16,188 bases of DNA, taken from positions 1-16,188 of the forward strand of contig JAEZRJ010000059.1 in assembly GCA_023412855.1 (NCBI GenBank). Reading direction: 5' to 3'. The translations under genes and the position numbers were made by a program. The DNA comes from Bacillota bacterium (GTDB lineage: Bacteria; Bacillota; Clostridia; Lachnospirales; Lachnospiraceae). The notes beneath the pieces were generated by a model that saw nothing but the letters and a program-made list of their open reading frames with translations, did not search any database and was not told the DNA's origin. Shown piece by piece: positions 7,827 through 14,056 of this stretch (its first letter is position 1; each line of letters begins with the position of its first letter).

Positions 7827-7851
7827 AAAAACCCTTGTCAGAAGGGTTTTT
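7827..7851 (+). terminator. Rho-independent terminator after the fla/che operon
   Basis: AAAAACCCTT and AAGGGTTTTT form a perfect 10-bp stem around a GTCAG loop; the last five T of the stem act as the U tract. It lies 232 nt after the last fla/che stop codon and directly before the rpsB promoter; its loop and left arm overlap that promoter's -35 box. The symmetrical stem would also work on the opposite strand. Confidence 0.8.
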
Positions 7852-7864
7852 GTTATGTTATAAT
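7835..7864 (+). promoter_or_regulatory. Housekeeping (sigma-A) promoter for rpsB-tsf
   Basis: TTGTCA (7835-7840; 5 of 6 to TTGACA) and TATAAT (7859-7864; perfect) are separated by 18 bp. Expected start is near 7871, giving an rpsB leader of about 110 nt. This is the best sigma-A match I found upstream of rpsB, and it fits the high expression expected for a ribosomal protein operon. The -35 box lies inside the preceding terminator hairpin. Confidence 0.75.
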
Positions 7865-7897
7865 TCGAATGTTGTGACTAAAAATCACGTGTATCTA

Positions 7898-7941
7898 TTC
7901 ATTGTCGGTGCTTTTGACGCTTAAGGTAGGCAATGGAGCGT
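7898..7941 (+). promoter_or_regulatory. Candidate pseudoknotted leader of rpsB (S2 autoregulation)
   Basis: Two interleaved pairings are visible. Stem A: 7898-7906 with 7929-7937, nine base pairs including two G-U. Stem B: ACGCT 7917-7921 in the loop of A with AGCGT 7937-7941 just 3' of A. The order A-B-A'-B' is that of an H-type pseudoknot. S2 is known to repress its own rpsB-tsf mRNA in Escherichia coli via a structured leader, so an analogous control here is likely but inferred. The 3' arms contain a GGAG (7935-7938) located 8 nt before an in-frame ATG at 7947. Confidence 0.5.
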
Positions 7942-7982
7942 AAGATATGCGGAAGCAAATTAACCAAATGGAGGTAAAAAAC

Positions 7983-8747
7983 ATGAGCGTTATTTCAATG
8001 AAACAGTTATTAGAGGCAGGTGTTCATTTTGGACATCAGACGAGAAGATGGAACCCTAAGATGGCTCCTTATATCTTCACAGAGAGAAATGGTATTCATA
8101 TTATTGACTTACAGAAGTCTGTAGGCAAGGTGGATGAAGCTTACAAGGCGGTATTCGATATCGCAGCTCAGGGCGGAACCATTCTTTTTGTAGGTACGAA
8201 AAAGCAGGCACAGGATGCCGTTAAATCAGAAGCAGAGCGTTGCGGAATGTTCTATGTAAATGAGAGATGGTTAGGCGGTATGCTCACCAACTTCAAGACG
8301 ATCCGCAGCAGAATTGACAGATTAAAGAAGATCGAGCGGATGTCTCAGGACGGAACCTTCGATGTTCTTCCTAAGAAAGAAGTTATCGCACTCAAGAAGG
8401 AGTGGGAGAAATTAGAGAAGAACCTGGGCGGAATTAAAGATATGACGAGAATTCCTGATGCTATTTTCGTAGTAGACCCTAAGAAGGAAAGAATCTGTGT
8501 GCAGGAGGCTCATACTCTTGGTATTACGTTGATCGGAATCGGTGACACCAACAGCGATCCGGAAGAACTCGATTACATCATCCCGGGAAATGACGATGCT
8601 ATCAGAGCCGTAAAATTAATCGTTTCTAAGATGGCTGACGCTGTAATTGAAGCTAATCAGGGAGAGGAAGCTTTCACGGAAGTGGCTGAAGAAATGGCAG
8701 CTGAGGCTACGGAAGCAACCGATATGGAAGAAATCGCGGCAGAATAA
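7983..8747 (+). CDS. rpsB: 30S ribosomal protein S2
   Basis: S2 binds late to the 30S head/body junction and is needed for S1 docking in many bacteria. The ATG at 7983 is 8 nt after AGGAGG-like TGGAGG (7969-7974) and gives the canonical N-terminus MSVISMKQLLEAGVHFGHQT; a 12-residue in-frame extension from ATG 7947 is possible but not family-like. At 254 aa it has the usual length. Clear family signatures are GVHFGHQTRRWNPKM, GTKKQAQDAV, RWLGGMLTNF and DTNSDPEELDYIIPGNDDAIRA, with the coiled-coil protrusion around residues 100-150. The C-terminal tail is acidic. It is co-transcribed with tsf 44 nt downstream. Confidence 0.98.
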   Translation: MSVISMKQLLEAGVHFGHQTRRWNPKMAPYIFTERNGIHIIDLQKSVGKVDEAYKAVFDIAAQGGTILFVGTKKQAQDAVKSEAERCGMFYVNERWLGGMLTNFKTIRSRIDRLKKIERMSQDGTFDVLPKKEVIALKKEWEKLEKNLGGIKDMTRIPDAIFVVDPKKERICVQEAHTLGITLIGIGDTNSDPEELDYIIPGNDDAIRAVKLIVSKMADAVIEANQGEEAFTEVAEEMAAEATEATDMEEIAAE

Positions 8748-8791
8748 GCCATAGTATAGAGAATAGTGTGAAGAAAGGAATGGTTATTTAA

Positions 8792-9727
8792 ATGAGCATT
8801 ACGGCAGGAATGGTAAAAGAATTGAGAGAATTGACCGGTGCAGGTATGATGGACTGTAAAAAGGCGCTTACCGAGAACAACGGTGATATGGAAGCTTCCG
8901 TAGAATATTTGAGAAAAAATGGTCAGGCTAAGGCAGAGAAGAAGGCTGGAAGAATTGCAGCGGAAGGACTTTGCCGCGTAGCTACGGATGGCGATAAATG
9001 TGCAGCAGTCGTTGAAGTTAACTCTGAGACAGACTTCGTTGCAAAGAATGAAGATTTCCAGAAATTCGTTGAGAATGTTGCAGAGCAGGCAGTAGCTTCC
9101 AATGCAGCGGATATCGATGCATTTATGGCTGAGGCATGGAAAGAGGATTCTTCTAAGACGGTAAAAGAAGCATTAATAGAAAAAATTTCTGTTATCGGCG
9201 AGAATTTGAATATCAGAAGATTTGAAAAGGTAGTAGCTGAGAACGGCTGTGTAGTAACTTACGTACATGGTGGCGGAAGAATTGGCGTTGTCGTAGAAGC
9301 AACTACGGATGTTGTGAACGATGCGATAAAGGAAGCGCTTACGAACCTCGCTATGCAGGTCGCAGCACTTTCCCCGAAATATGTCTCTACGGAAGAGGTT
9401 TCCGAAGAATACAAAGCGCATGAGAAGGAAATTATCGCTGCTCAGATCGCTCAGGATCCCAAAATGGTTGGTAAGCCGGAGAAGGTTATCGAAGGTGCGG
9501 TATTAGGACGCCTTAATAAAGAGCTGAAAGAAGTATGCCTCTTAGAGCAGACCTACGTGAAAGCAGAAGACGGAAAGCAGACCGTTGCTCAGTACGTTGC
9601 TCAGGTTGCAAAAGAGAACGGTGCAAATCTTTCGCTGAAGAAATTCGTTCGTTTTGAAACGGGCGAAGGTCTGGAGAAGAAGGAAGAGAACTTTGCAGAG
9701 GAAGTTGCAAAGCAAATGGGAAATTAG
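8792..9727 (+). CDS. tsf: Translation elongation factor Ts
   Basis: EF-Ts is the guanine nucleotide exchange factor that recycles EF-Tu-GDP. The 311-aa protein begins with the UBA-like domain (about 1-55; LRELTGAGMMDCKKAL, GDMEASVEYLRKNG), carries the EF-Tu contact motif TDFVAKNEDFQKF around residue 80, a core subdomain with VTYVHGGGRIGVVVEA, and the C-terminal module that ends in GEGLEKKEENFAEEVAKQ. Length fits the longer Clostridial form with a second core repeat. Start ATG 8792 is preceded by GAAAGGAA (about 8773-8780). It shares the rpsB promoter and ends at the strong terminator at 9771. Confidence 0.98.
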   Translation: MSITAGMVKELRELTGAGMMDCKKALTENNGDMEASVEYLRKNGQAKAEKKAGRIAAEGLCRVATDGDKCAAVVEVNSETDFVAKNEDFQKFVENVAEQAVASNAADIDAFMAEAWKEDSSKTVKEALIEKISVIGENLNIRRFEKVVAENGCVVTYVHGGGRIGVVVEATTDVVNDAIKEALTNLAMQVAALSPKYVSTEEVSEEYKAHEKEIIAAQIAQDPKMVGKPEKVIEGAVLGRLNKELKEVCLLEQTYVKAEDGKQTVAQYVAQVAKENGANLSLKKFVRFETGEGLEKKEENFAEEVAKQMGN

Positions 9728-9770
9728 TCGATACGTAAAATGCAGAAAAATATCATAATTTTATAAGATT

Positions 9771-9808
9771 AACAGCACCACCCAAACTAGAATGGGTGGT
9801 GCTGTTTT
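9771..9808. terminator. Strong, probably bidirectional terminator between tsf and the Gly-Pro gene
   Basis: AACAGCACCACCCA (9771-9784) pairs perfectly over 14 bp with TGGGTGGTGCTGTT (9793-9806) around an 8-nt loop, followed by T residues. On the minus strand the stem is followed by an A/T-rich tail with TTAATCTT, so it can also end the convergent minus-strand transcript, whose stop codon lies only about 10 nt away. Confidence 0.9.
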
Positions 9809-9817
9809 AAATGAAAC

Positions 9818-10459
9818 TTATACGCACGTAAATGCATCAATTCTGTCCAGAGATACCCCGAAGAAAGTCCATTGAAAGAATCGGTTCCATCGAAACCCGG
9901 TTACGGTATTGCGGCTTACCTGAATAGGAAACATCCAGAACTCATTACCATTACTCATCCAGATATAAGTGAAGCGCCCCAGGCAGTTCCGGATGGAGGA
10001 AGGGTCAACCCTGAAGGGAGTTATCTGCCTGGAAGGGGTGAAGTTTGGCGGTGCCGATGTGGGTGGGCCTCCGGGAATTGGCCCTGGTCCCGGTCCTGGT
10101 CTCGGTCCTGGTCCTGGTCTCGGTCCTGGTCCCGGTCCTGGTCTCGGTCCTGGTCCCGGTCCCGGTCCTGGTCCTGGTCCCGGCCCTGGTCCTGGTCTCG
10201 GTCCTGGTCCTGGCCCTGGTCCCGGTCCTGGTCTCGGTCCTGGCCCTGGTCCTGGCCCTGGCCCTGGTCTCGGTCCTGGCCCTGGTCCTGGCCCTGGTCC
10301 TGGTCTCGGTCCTGGTCCCGGTCCCGGTCCCTGTCCCGGCCCCTGTCCGGGACCTGGCCTGTTTATTCCTGGAAATGGCGGCGGAGGTGGTGGTGGCGGA
10401 GGGGTTCGTGATTGTTGTCTGCCAGCATCTATAAAGTTTTTTTGGTTAGAGTAATCCAT
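9818..10459 (-). CDS. Gly-Pro dipeptide-repeat protein with aromatic C-terminal domain, unknown function
   Basis: The reading frame runs from ATG 10459 to TAA 9818 on the minus strand (213 aa). The start is well supported by CAGGAG (10472-10467) 7 nt upstream. Residues 1-18 are polar, 19-32 hold a run of nine Pro plus FPGINRPG, then about 33-130 are almost pure Gly-Pro dipeptides interrupted by Arg, often every 12 residues. The C-terminal 70 residues (from about 140) look like a folded domain rich in Trp/Phe/Tyr (CLGRFTYIWMSNGNEFWMF, FRWNRFFQWTFFGVSLDRID) with two Cys. I recall this type of C-terminus in Pro-rich proteins of Clostridia, possibly surface- or spore-associated, but cannot name a function. 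Gly-Pro dipeptides are not Gly-X-Y triplets, so it is not a classical collagen. There is no signal peptide. Confidence 0.8.
   Translation of the reverse strand: MDYSNQKNFIDAGRQQSRTPPPPPPPPPFPGINRPGPGQGPGQGPGPGPGPRPGPGPGPGPGPRPGPGPGPGPGPRPGPGPGPGPGPRPGPGPGPGPGPGPGPGPRPGPGPGPRPGPGPRPGPGPGPIPGGPPTSAPPNFTPSRQITPFRVDPSSIRNCLGRFTYIWMSNGNEFWMFPIQVSRNTVTGFRWNRFFQWTFFGVSLDRIDAFTCV
10078..10351. repeat. GC-rich tandem hexamer array encoding Gly-Pro repeats
   Basis: The array is built from GGTCCT, GGTCCC, GGTCTC and GGCCCT hexamers on the + strand, with a partial higher-order period of 36 bp where the Arg-coding variant recurs. Not one A occurs on the + strand over these 274 bases, hence no T on the coding strand. 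Units are multiples of 3, so copy-number change by slippage alters protein length without a frameshift. Confidence 0.9.
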
Positions 10460-10767
10460 TTGATTTCTCCTGAAAAAGACAGAAGTATTAATATTATTAT
10501 ATTAAGTAATATAAATAGTGGAACCCAGCGAAGAAAAAAGAGCGGATGTAAGATGCAGATCAGAAACGGTAGAGGTATATGCGGCTTCTGTAGTGATGTC
10601 AGTAGTCTGCACTTTTTGATAAATTCAAGTATTATTTCAATAAAATTTTCGCCCTAAGTAGTAAAGCCCCAGGGAGTATGATAAAATATTCAAAAAGAAA
10701 CATACAAGATTATTATGTACGACAAATTTATTATGTACAACAAATGTAAGTTGAGGAGGGAAAGTAT
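10460..10767. other. 308-nt spacer between divergent genes
   Basis: It holds the ribosome site and probable promoter of the minus-strand Gly-Pro gene (an AT-rich stretch around 10485-10515 with TATAAT on the minus strand at 10501-10496, but no convincing -35) and the upstream region of the + strand gene at 10768. A candidate weak + promoter is TTCAAA (10689-10694) with TATTAT (10711-10716), 16 bp apart. No coding sequence is supported in either strand. Confidence 0.45.
10710..10745 (+). repeat. Two tandem 18-bp direct repeats upstream of the effector-binding gene
   Basis: TTATTATGTACGACAAAT (10710-10727) is followed directly by TTATTATGTACAACAAAT (10728-10745), 17 of 18 identical. They end 22 nt before the ATG at 10768 and lie close to the likely promoter, so they may be a regulator binding site spaced by nearly two helical turns. 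Confidence 0.65.
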
Positions 10768-11244
10768 ATGAAATTCAGAGTAATATCATTGCCGCCGTTT
10801 AAGGCGGCATCTTCGGGACCGGATAAGGACTTCGATTTTTCTCCGACAGGTATTTTAGGGAAATTCGATGCCTATTTTTCGGAGATAAAGTCTAGTGACA
10901 GAGACAACTTCAGGCCGCGGGACTTTTTGTATTTCGATGAAGATAAGCAAGGGATGGTGTGGATGTGGGCGCTGAGTGAGGGGATGGATGACGGAGGAAA
11001 TGAGGTCATTGACTTTGAAGGCGGTTATTATCTTACTTATGTATATAAGGACGGCGATGAGGAAAGCGGTGGGAGGTTATATGAAGAAGCACTTAAGCAT
11101 ATCGAGGAATCTGAAATACTGGAACTGGATGTTCGCCCCAACCACTATGCGATGGGCCATATCATAACACCTGAGCCAATCATAAAGGCACAAGGGTGGG
11201 CACAGATGGAAAGCTTTATTCCTGTTAAGTTAAAGAATTTATAA
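10768..11244 (+). CDS. Stand-alone GyrI-like / AraC-type effector-binding domain protein
   Basis: A 158-aa protein resembling the GyrI-like small-molecule-binding domain, which is found alone or at the C-terminus of AraC- and MerR-type regulators. Seen features: N-terminal beta strand FRVISLPPF, SPTGILGKFDAYF, the central GGYYLTYVY strand, and the C-terminal PEPIIKAQGWAQMESFIPV, which ends the domain in the usual way. There is no DNA-binding domain. It may bind a hydrophobic cation or drug, or modulate a partner; the ligand cannot be told. ATG 10768 follows GAGGAGGG (10753-10760) with good spacing. Tandem 18-bp repeats lie just upstream. Its stop codon overlaps by adjacency the end of a minus-strand coding remnant. 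Confidence 0.7.
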   Translation: MKFRVISLPPFKAASSGPDKDFDFSPTGILGKFDAYFSEIKSSDRDNFRPRDFLYFDEDKQGMVWMWALSEGMDDGGNEVIDFEGGYYLTYVYKDGDEESGGRLYEEALKHIEESEILELDVRPNHYAMGHIITPEPIIKAQGWAQMESFIPVKLKNL

Positions 11245-11349
11245 ACTGAAAATGTATTTCATCCATTCAATAAGCATCTCATCCGAAGAAGGATAGCCCG
11301 CGCCGTATGAATGTGTTATGTTTTCTATAAATCGAATGATAGACAACAT
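11239..11349 (-). pseudogene. Possible 3' remnant of a minus-strand gene
   Basis: On the minus strand a 36-codon frame runs from ATG 11349 to TAA 11239. Its peptide reads like the end of a folded protein (RFIENITHSYGAGYPSSDEM, then LIEWMKYIF), with a Trp/Met/Tyr-rich amphipathic helix at the end. It has no ribosome binding site, and the frame is closed upstream by a stop at 11361-11359. I take it as a leftover C-terminus, possibly of a hydrolase, but cannot identify the parent. Confidence 0.3.
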
Positions 11350-11362
11350 AGGAGGCTTTTAA

Positions 11363-12673
11363 ATGGGAACTGTAATATTGATTCTGCTTATTCTGGGAGA
11401 AATCATCTTTTTACTTTTGCCGTTAAAAACGGGAATCGTTAAGAGAAGAGAGAAGTATATTTGGAAAATAGTTTTTGCGGCATTCTTAACGCTATTGCTT
11501 ATTACAGGTATCTTGGAAGAAACGTCAAGATATGGCGCGATATTGTTAGTTTTACTATTTCAGGCTTGTATAGGTTTGTTTGCGGAATACAGGGGTAAAG
11601 GTAAATCCTATAGAAAAGGAAAGGGAATAGCACTTTTTCTAGCCAACATAGCCGTTTATTTTTTGGCGTTGATGCCGGCATTCTTTTTTCCCCAGTATAA
11701 GCCGCTTCCAGTGACGGGAGATCACGCAGTGGAAATTGCGGAATATACATATGTGGACGAGAACCGTATCGAAACATTTTCGGATACGGGTGAAAACAGA
11801 ACGGTAACAGTGAAGTTCTGGTATCCTGCCGAGACTGGAAGCTATCCGTTGGTTGTTTTTTCTCACGGAGCGTTCGGTGTCATTGACAGCAACAACTCAA
11901 CCTATACCGAGCTGGCTTCTCATGGATATGTAGTCGCCAGCATAGGGCATCCTTATCACGCCATGTTTGTCAAGGATGTAAATGGAAGGACGACCTATGC
12001 TTCCAAGGAATTCATTGATCAGATTTATACCATGAACTCGGACGAAACGCCGGAGGGTGAGGATAATTCAGATAAGGAAATGACGACTTATTTGAATAGC
12101 CGGGAATGGATGAAGGTGAGGACCGGGGACATGAATTTTGTTCTGGATACTATTTTGGAGAAAGCAGATACCGTAAATGAGGTACCTTTTTCGAGGATTG
12201 ACGGAAATGAGATTGGCTTATTCGGGCATTCTCTCGGTGGAGCGGCATCCGTTCAAATTGGAAGGGAGAGGAGGGATATTGATGCGGTCATCGATTTGGA
12301 AGGTACTATGTTAGGCGAATATGCTGGATTTAAGGATGGTATGGAAATATTCAATGAAGAGCCATATCCAATTCCTTTGTTGGATGTAAATTCTAAGGTA
12401 ATACACGACTTGGCGTTTGAAGTACCGGGAGATGGGTATGTGAATTTTTATGTAGGCAAACGAGCACTTAATTATAGAGAAGTGATTTTCGATAATGCGG
12501 GCCATCTTAATTTTACAGATTTACCTCTTGTTTCTCCGCCTCTTGCAGGACTGCTTGGCGTGGGCACCGTAGATGCCAGAGAATGTATCGAGGATGTAAA
12601 CTATGTGGTGCTTACCTTTTTCAATTATTATCTGAAGGGAGAAGGGACGCTGGCCATAGAAGAGGAATATTGA
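11363..12673 (+). CDS. Membrane-anchored alpha/beta hydrolase (PAF-acetylhydrolase-like)
   Basis: A 436-aa protein with four N-terminal membrane helices (about 3-21, 32-50, 57-74, 87-110) followed by an alpha/beta hydrolase domain, probably outside the membrane. The oxyanion segment FSHGAFG is at 166-172, the nucleophile elbow GHSLGG places Ser290, and the His is probably 381 in DNAGHLNFTD; Asp311 in VIDLEG is a candidate acid. This layout matches the platelet-activating-factor acetylhydrolase-like family of esterases, so it likely cleaves a lipid or other ester; the substrate is unknown. AGGAGG (11350-11355) lies 7 nt before ATG 11363. It ends 1 nt before the LytTR gene, so these are one operon. 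Confidence 0.85.
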   Translation: MGTVILILLILGEIIFLLLPLKTGIVKRREKYIWKIVFAAFLTLLLITGILEETSRYGAILLVLLFQACIGLFAEYRGKGKSYRKGKGIALFLANIAVYFLALMPAFFFPQYKPLPVTGDHAVEIAEYTYVDENRIETFSDTGENRTVTVKFWYPAETGSYPLVVFSHGAFGVIDSNNSTYTELASHGYVVASIGHPYHAMFVKDVNGRTTYASKEFIDQIYTMNSDETPEGEDNSDKEMTTYLNSREWMKVRTGDMNFVLDTILEKADTVNEVPFSRIDGNEIGLFGHSLGGAASVQIGRERRDIDAVIDLEGTMLGEYAGFKDGMEIFNEEPYPIPLLDVNSKVIHDLAFEVPGDGYVNFYVGKRALNYREVIFDNAGHLNFTDLPLVSPPLAGLLGVGTVDARECIEDVNYVVLTFFNYYLKGEGTLAIEEEY

Positions 12674-12674
12674 C

Positions 12675-13130
12675 ATGAAGGTAACGGTGAGGAAGATAAA
12701 GGACAAAGCGCAAGAGCAGGTGGTCATTGAATGTGTCGATCTGACGCAGGAGATCAAGGATATTTATTCCTATGCCTTATCGAAGGGGGTAGAACTGCCG
12801 GGAGTAGAAGACGGGCATATGGCGAAAATCAAACTGGAGGATATCTATTATTTTGAAGCGGTAGATGAGAAGCTGTTCGCTTATACACAGAATAAGGTAT
12901 TCGAGATAAAGCTCAGGCTATATGAGGCAGAGAGAGCGTATGCGCCCTATCACTTCATTCGCTGCTCCAAGTCTGTAGTGCTGAACCTGATGCAGTTAAA
13001 GAGCATCAGTCCGGCGCTGAACGGCCGCTTTCTCGCCCATCTGAAAAGCGGCGAGAAGGTGATGATTTCAAGGCAGTATATAAGCTCGATTAGAGAAAAT
13101 GTGTTTGGAGGAAACAAAAATGAAATATAA
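12675..13130 (+). CDS. LytTR-type DNA-binding regulator
   Basis: A 151-aa protein with a LytTR DNA-binding domain over about residues 55-148 (DIYYFEAVDEKLFAYTQ, YHFIRCSKSVVLNL, LKSISPALNGRF, KVMISRQYISSI). The first 50 residues are a short extension without a receiver domain, so it is not a two-component response regulator. Such stand-alone LytTR proteins are commonly paired with a small membrane protein that controls their activity. The ATG at 12675 comes 1 nt after the hydrolase stop; the ribosome site AGAGGAA (about 12661-12667) lies in the hydrolase end. The next gene overlaps by 11 nt, so the two are translationally coupled. The likely target is its own operon, though no LytTR site was recognised. 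Confidence 0.92.
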   Translation: MKVTVRKIKDKAQEQVVIECVDLTQEIKDIYSYALSKGVELPGVEDGHMAKIKLEDIYYFEAVDEKLFAYTQNKVFEIKLRLYEAERAYAPYHFIRCSKSVVLNLMQLKSISPALNGRFLAHLKSGEKVMISRQYISSIRENVFGGNKNEI

Positions 13131-13551
13131 AAATGTAATATCCGATTTGGCTGCGGTCTTTTTCATCAGTACGACACTTATAACATTGGGCAGTGCCATC
13201 ATAGGAAGCCTTTATCTCAAAGAGGTTACCTTCGGTTATTATGCCTTTTTTTCTCCTCCTCTCATTGGGTTGTTGTCCTCCCTCTTAGGTTTTGTGGGCT
13301 ACTCCAAAAGAGAACTTAGTGTGAGTGAAGCCATTGCAAGGAAGGGGCTTCATCTGTTTTTGATCGAGGCGATGATTTTCGGGCTTAACTATGCTTCGGG
13401 AGTTCGTTTTTCACCGGGATTTTCCATTATTCTTGCTCTCTTTATTGTTTTCGTATTTGTTTCCGTGAATGTAATCATATGGCTGAATGATAAGCGAGTG
13501 GCCGATGCCTTCAATAAGGAATTGGAGTTTTTTCAAAAAGGGATGAATTGA
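13120..13551 (+). CDS. DUF3021 family membrane protein, partner of the LytTR regulator
   Basis: I start at ATG 13120 (GGAGG 13108-13112, spacing 7); an upstream in-frame start at 13099 would overlap further and lacks a site. The 143-aa protein has four hydrophobic segments (about 8-30, 39-60, 77-93, 101-122), the DUF3021 layout, then a charged cytoplasmic tail. DUF3021 genes are found beside LytTR genes in many Firmicutes and probably act as the sensing or inhibiting membrane subunit. The 11-nt overlap with the LytTR gene fits a stoichiometric pair. A terminator follows 35 nt later. Confidence 0.88.
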   Translation: MKYKNVISDLAAVFFISTTLITLGSAIIGSLYLKEVTFGYYAFFSPPLIGLLSSLLGFVGYSKRELSVSEAIARKGLHLFLIEAMIFGLNYASGVRFSPGFSIILALFIVFVFVSVNVIIWLNDKRVADAFNKELEFFQKGMN

Positions 13552-13586
13552 ATCCGGCCTTGTCTTAGATATCTTCGAATCATAAC

Positions 13587-13630
13587 ACACTGAAAATCTT
13601 AAGAACTGCTAAGATTTTCAGTGTTTTTTT
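13587..13630 (+). terminator. Rho-independent terminator of the hydrolase-LytTR-DUF3021 operon
   Basis: ACACTGAAAATCTTA (13587-13601) pairs over 15 bp with TAAGATTTTCAGTGT (13610-13624) around an 8-nt loop and is followed by TTTTTT to 13630. It is 35 nt after the DUF3021 stop. Confidence 0.92.
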
Positions 13631-14056
13631 ATTTGTGTTGTTGTCCTTCGGATAAAAGAGGTACAGCTGCGAGCAGAATAGAAGTTGTGCTGCCTATGTG
13701 TTTGATTGCGAATGTGGGTGAAGCATACTTTTATTCTTTTCAGATGAGAGTTCAAGGAAAGAAGCGGGGAATCAAGTCGAAAAGAACTGACTTATGTAAT
13801 AAAATGTTAAGTAACAAAAAATGAAAAAGAAGAAGTATAGAAAAAACCGAACAAGGGAAAATAGTAATATTTAAATAAAAACAACAATTCCTACATGCTC
13901 AAAGATTGATATTTATTGGATGATATGGATAGAAAATAAATATTTAAAAATAAAATACATACAAAATGACAAATAACTATTGCTAAAAGATGAAATATAT
14001 GTTAAGTTAAATATATCAAATGTAACCTAACATATATTTTGAAAAGGAGAGCGGAT
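13631..14056. other. 426-nt spacer, AT-rich in its right half
   Basis: The left part (about 13635-13770) is less AT-rich than the rest and could be an eroded coding fragment, but its 67-codon frame starts at a GTG inside the terminator, lacks a ribosome site and matches nothing I know. From about 13790 the sequence becomes very AT-rich, with similar words TAATATTTAAATAAAA (near 13865) and AAATATTTAAAAATAAAA (near 13940). The last 64 nt hold the inverted repeat before the LacI-type gene. I found no convincing sigma-A promoter. Confidence 0.4.
13993..14039. promoter_or_regulatory. 17-bp inverted repeat upstream of the LacI-family gene, candidate operator
   Basis: AAATATATGTTAAGTTA (13993-14009) and TAACCTAACATATATTT (14023-14039) are inverted copies matching at 16 of 17 positions around a 13-nt centre. 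The repeat ends 3-4 nt before the AAAGGAG ribosome site of the regulator gene at 14057. It could be a protein-binding site used in autoregulation or a leader hairpin. It lacks the central CG typical of LacI-family operators. Confidence 0.55.

Noticed and set aside
8748..8791. Separate promoter for tsf
   Set aside because: The 44-nt gap holds only the ribosome site; no -10/-35 pair is visible, so tsf most likely depends on the rpsB promoter.
10078..10351. CRISPR array or collagen gene
   Set aside because: The repeats are contiguous hexamers without unique spacers, and the encoded Gly-Pro dipeptide lacks the Gly-X-Y periodicity of collagen.
9872..10434. Three long overlapping + strand ORFs (Trp/Ser-, Gly/Pro- and Val/Leu-rich) opposite the Gly-Pro gene
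   Set aside because: They are open only because the + strand has no A over 274 nt. None has a good ribosome site, whereas the minus-strand frame has CAGGAG with correct spacing and a non-repetitive folded-looking C-terminus.
10412..10657. 81-codon + strand ORF in the spacer before the effector-binding gene
   Set aside because: Overlaps the start of the well-supported minus-strand gene, has low-complexity Ile/Ser composition and no ribosome site.
13621..13824. 67-codon + strand ORF after the DUF3021 gene
   Set aside because: Starts at a GTG inside the terminator T tract, lacks a ribosome site and has no recognisable domain; at best an eroded fragment.
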